Shown piece after piece: positions 39,015 to 39,178 of a DNA stretch of 39,178 bases. Every line of letters begins with the position of its first letter. Positions within the stretch are counted from its first letter, which is position 1. Location of the stretch: assembly GCA_030668225.1 (NCBI GenBank), contig DAOUUI010000003.1, positions 1-39,178 on the forward strand, read 5' to 3'. The notes beneath the pieces were generated by a model, which worked only from the letters and a program-made list of their open reading frames with translations, made no database searches and had not been told where the DNA came from. The position numbers and the translations under genes are program-made. This DNA comes from Deltaproteobacteria bacterium (lineage in GTDB: Bacteria; Desulfobacterota; Deferrimicrobia; Deferrimicrobiales; Deferrimicrobiaceae).

Positions 39015-39178
39015 GTGCATTCGCGTTCGAGATTGATACTGGCTTCGTCTTCTCCCAGACGCGACGCGCTCATGCGTGCGGTGGGCGTCCCGTTCCGCGT
39101 GGTTCCGTCGAAGGTCGAAGAGGTCCCCGCTCCGGGCGAACCCCCAGGGCGATTCGTCCGGCGGGCAGCCCGCGACAA
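39015..39178 (+). CDS. maf: Maf family nucleoside triphosphate pyrophosphatase, 5' part
   Basis: The first 54 codons of a Maf/YhdE-type house-cleaning pyrophosphatase, cut by the window end. The N-terminal signature LILASSSPRRDALM is clear, followed by VGVPFRVVPSKVEE. GTG 39015 is the likely start, with GAGGGG 3 nt upstream. It diverges from yjbQ. The subfamily (dTTP/UTP or m7GTP type) cannot be told from the fragment. Confidence 0.85.
   Translation, partial: MHSRSRLILASSSPRRDALMRAVGVPFRVVPSKVEEVPAPGEPPGRFVRRAARD

Overview
The window is about 39 kb of dense, high-GC bacterial chromosome, almost entirely on the + strand. Every recognisable gene is core. The gene order (rho-rpmE-prfA-prmC-murA, a his block, rpsU-yqeY-dnaG-rpoD, then a complete mraZ-to-ftsZ division/cell-wall cluster) and the meso-DAP-type MurE point to a Gram-negative of the Desulfuromonadia/Geobacter-like Deltaproteobacteria. 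That placement rests on gene order and protein motifs as I remember them; no search was run. No mobile element, CRISPR array, prophage, toxin-antitoxin pair or defence island was seen.

Layout. (1) 1-1017: structured, low-complexity DNA, then pgeF. (2) 986-5425: a promoter, rho, rpmE, thyX, prfA and prmC (termination, ribosome, dTMP synthesis, release factor and its methylase). (3) 5440-11604: murA, apparently from a CTG start, then hisD-B-H-A-F-I and a HIT protein; hisG, hisE and hisC are absent. (4) 11627-15983: a macromolecular-synthesis operon, rpsU-yqeY-dnaG-rpoD, with a dyad at its promoter and a strong intrinsic terminator between yqeY and dnaG. (5) 16024-18937: a CAU-anticodon tRNA with its own promoter, a Nif3-like protein, a coiled-coil zinc-ribbon protein, an RNase HI and the RNase P RNA. 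(6) 19020-38536: the dcw cluster mraZ-rsmH-ftsL-ftsI-murE-murF-mraY-murD-ftsW-murG-murC-murB-ddl-ftsQ-ftsA-ftsZ without interruption, preceded by a promoter and three 10-bp-spaced MraZ boxes, and followed by a radical SAM gene coupled to ftsZ. (7) 38523-39178: yjbQ on the - strand, converging on the radical SAM gene, and the 5' part of a maf gene diverging from it.

How the genes work together. MurA, MurB, MurC-F, Ddl, MraY and MurG build lipid II from UDP-GlcNAc. FtsW and FtsI polymerise and cross-link it at the septum. FtsZ, FtsA, FtsQ and FtsL organise the division site. MraZ is expected to control the cluster through the repeats in front of its own gene. Many genes overlap by 1-4 bases (ATGA, TGATG, TAATG), which implies translational coupling. 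The points most worth a second look are regulatory or architectural: the CTG start of murA, the yqeY/dnaG terminator, the rpsU promoter dyad, the rnhA/rnpB overlap, the 71-bp ftsW/murG overlap, the missing hisG, and the radical SAM gene locked to ftsZ. I found no convincing undescribed multi-gene system.
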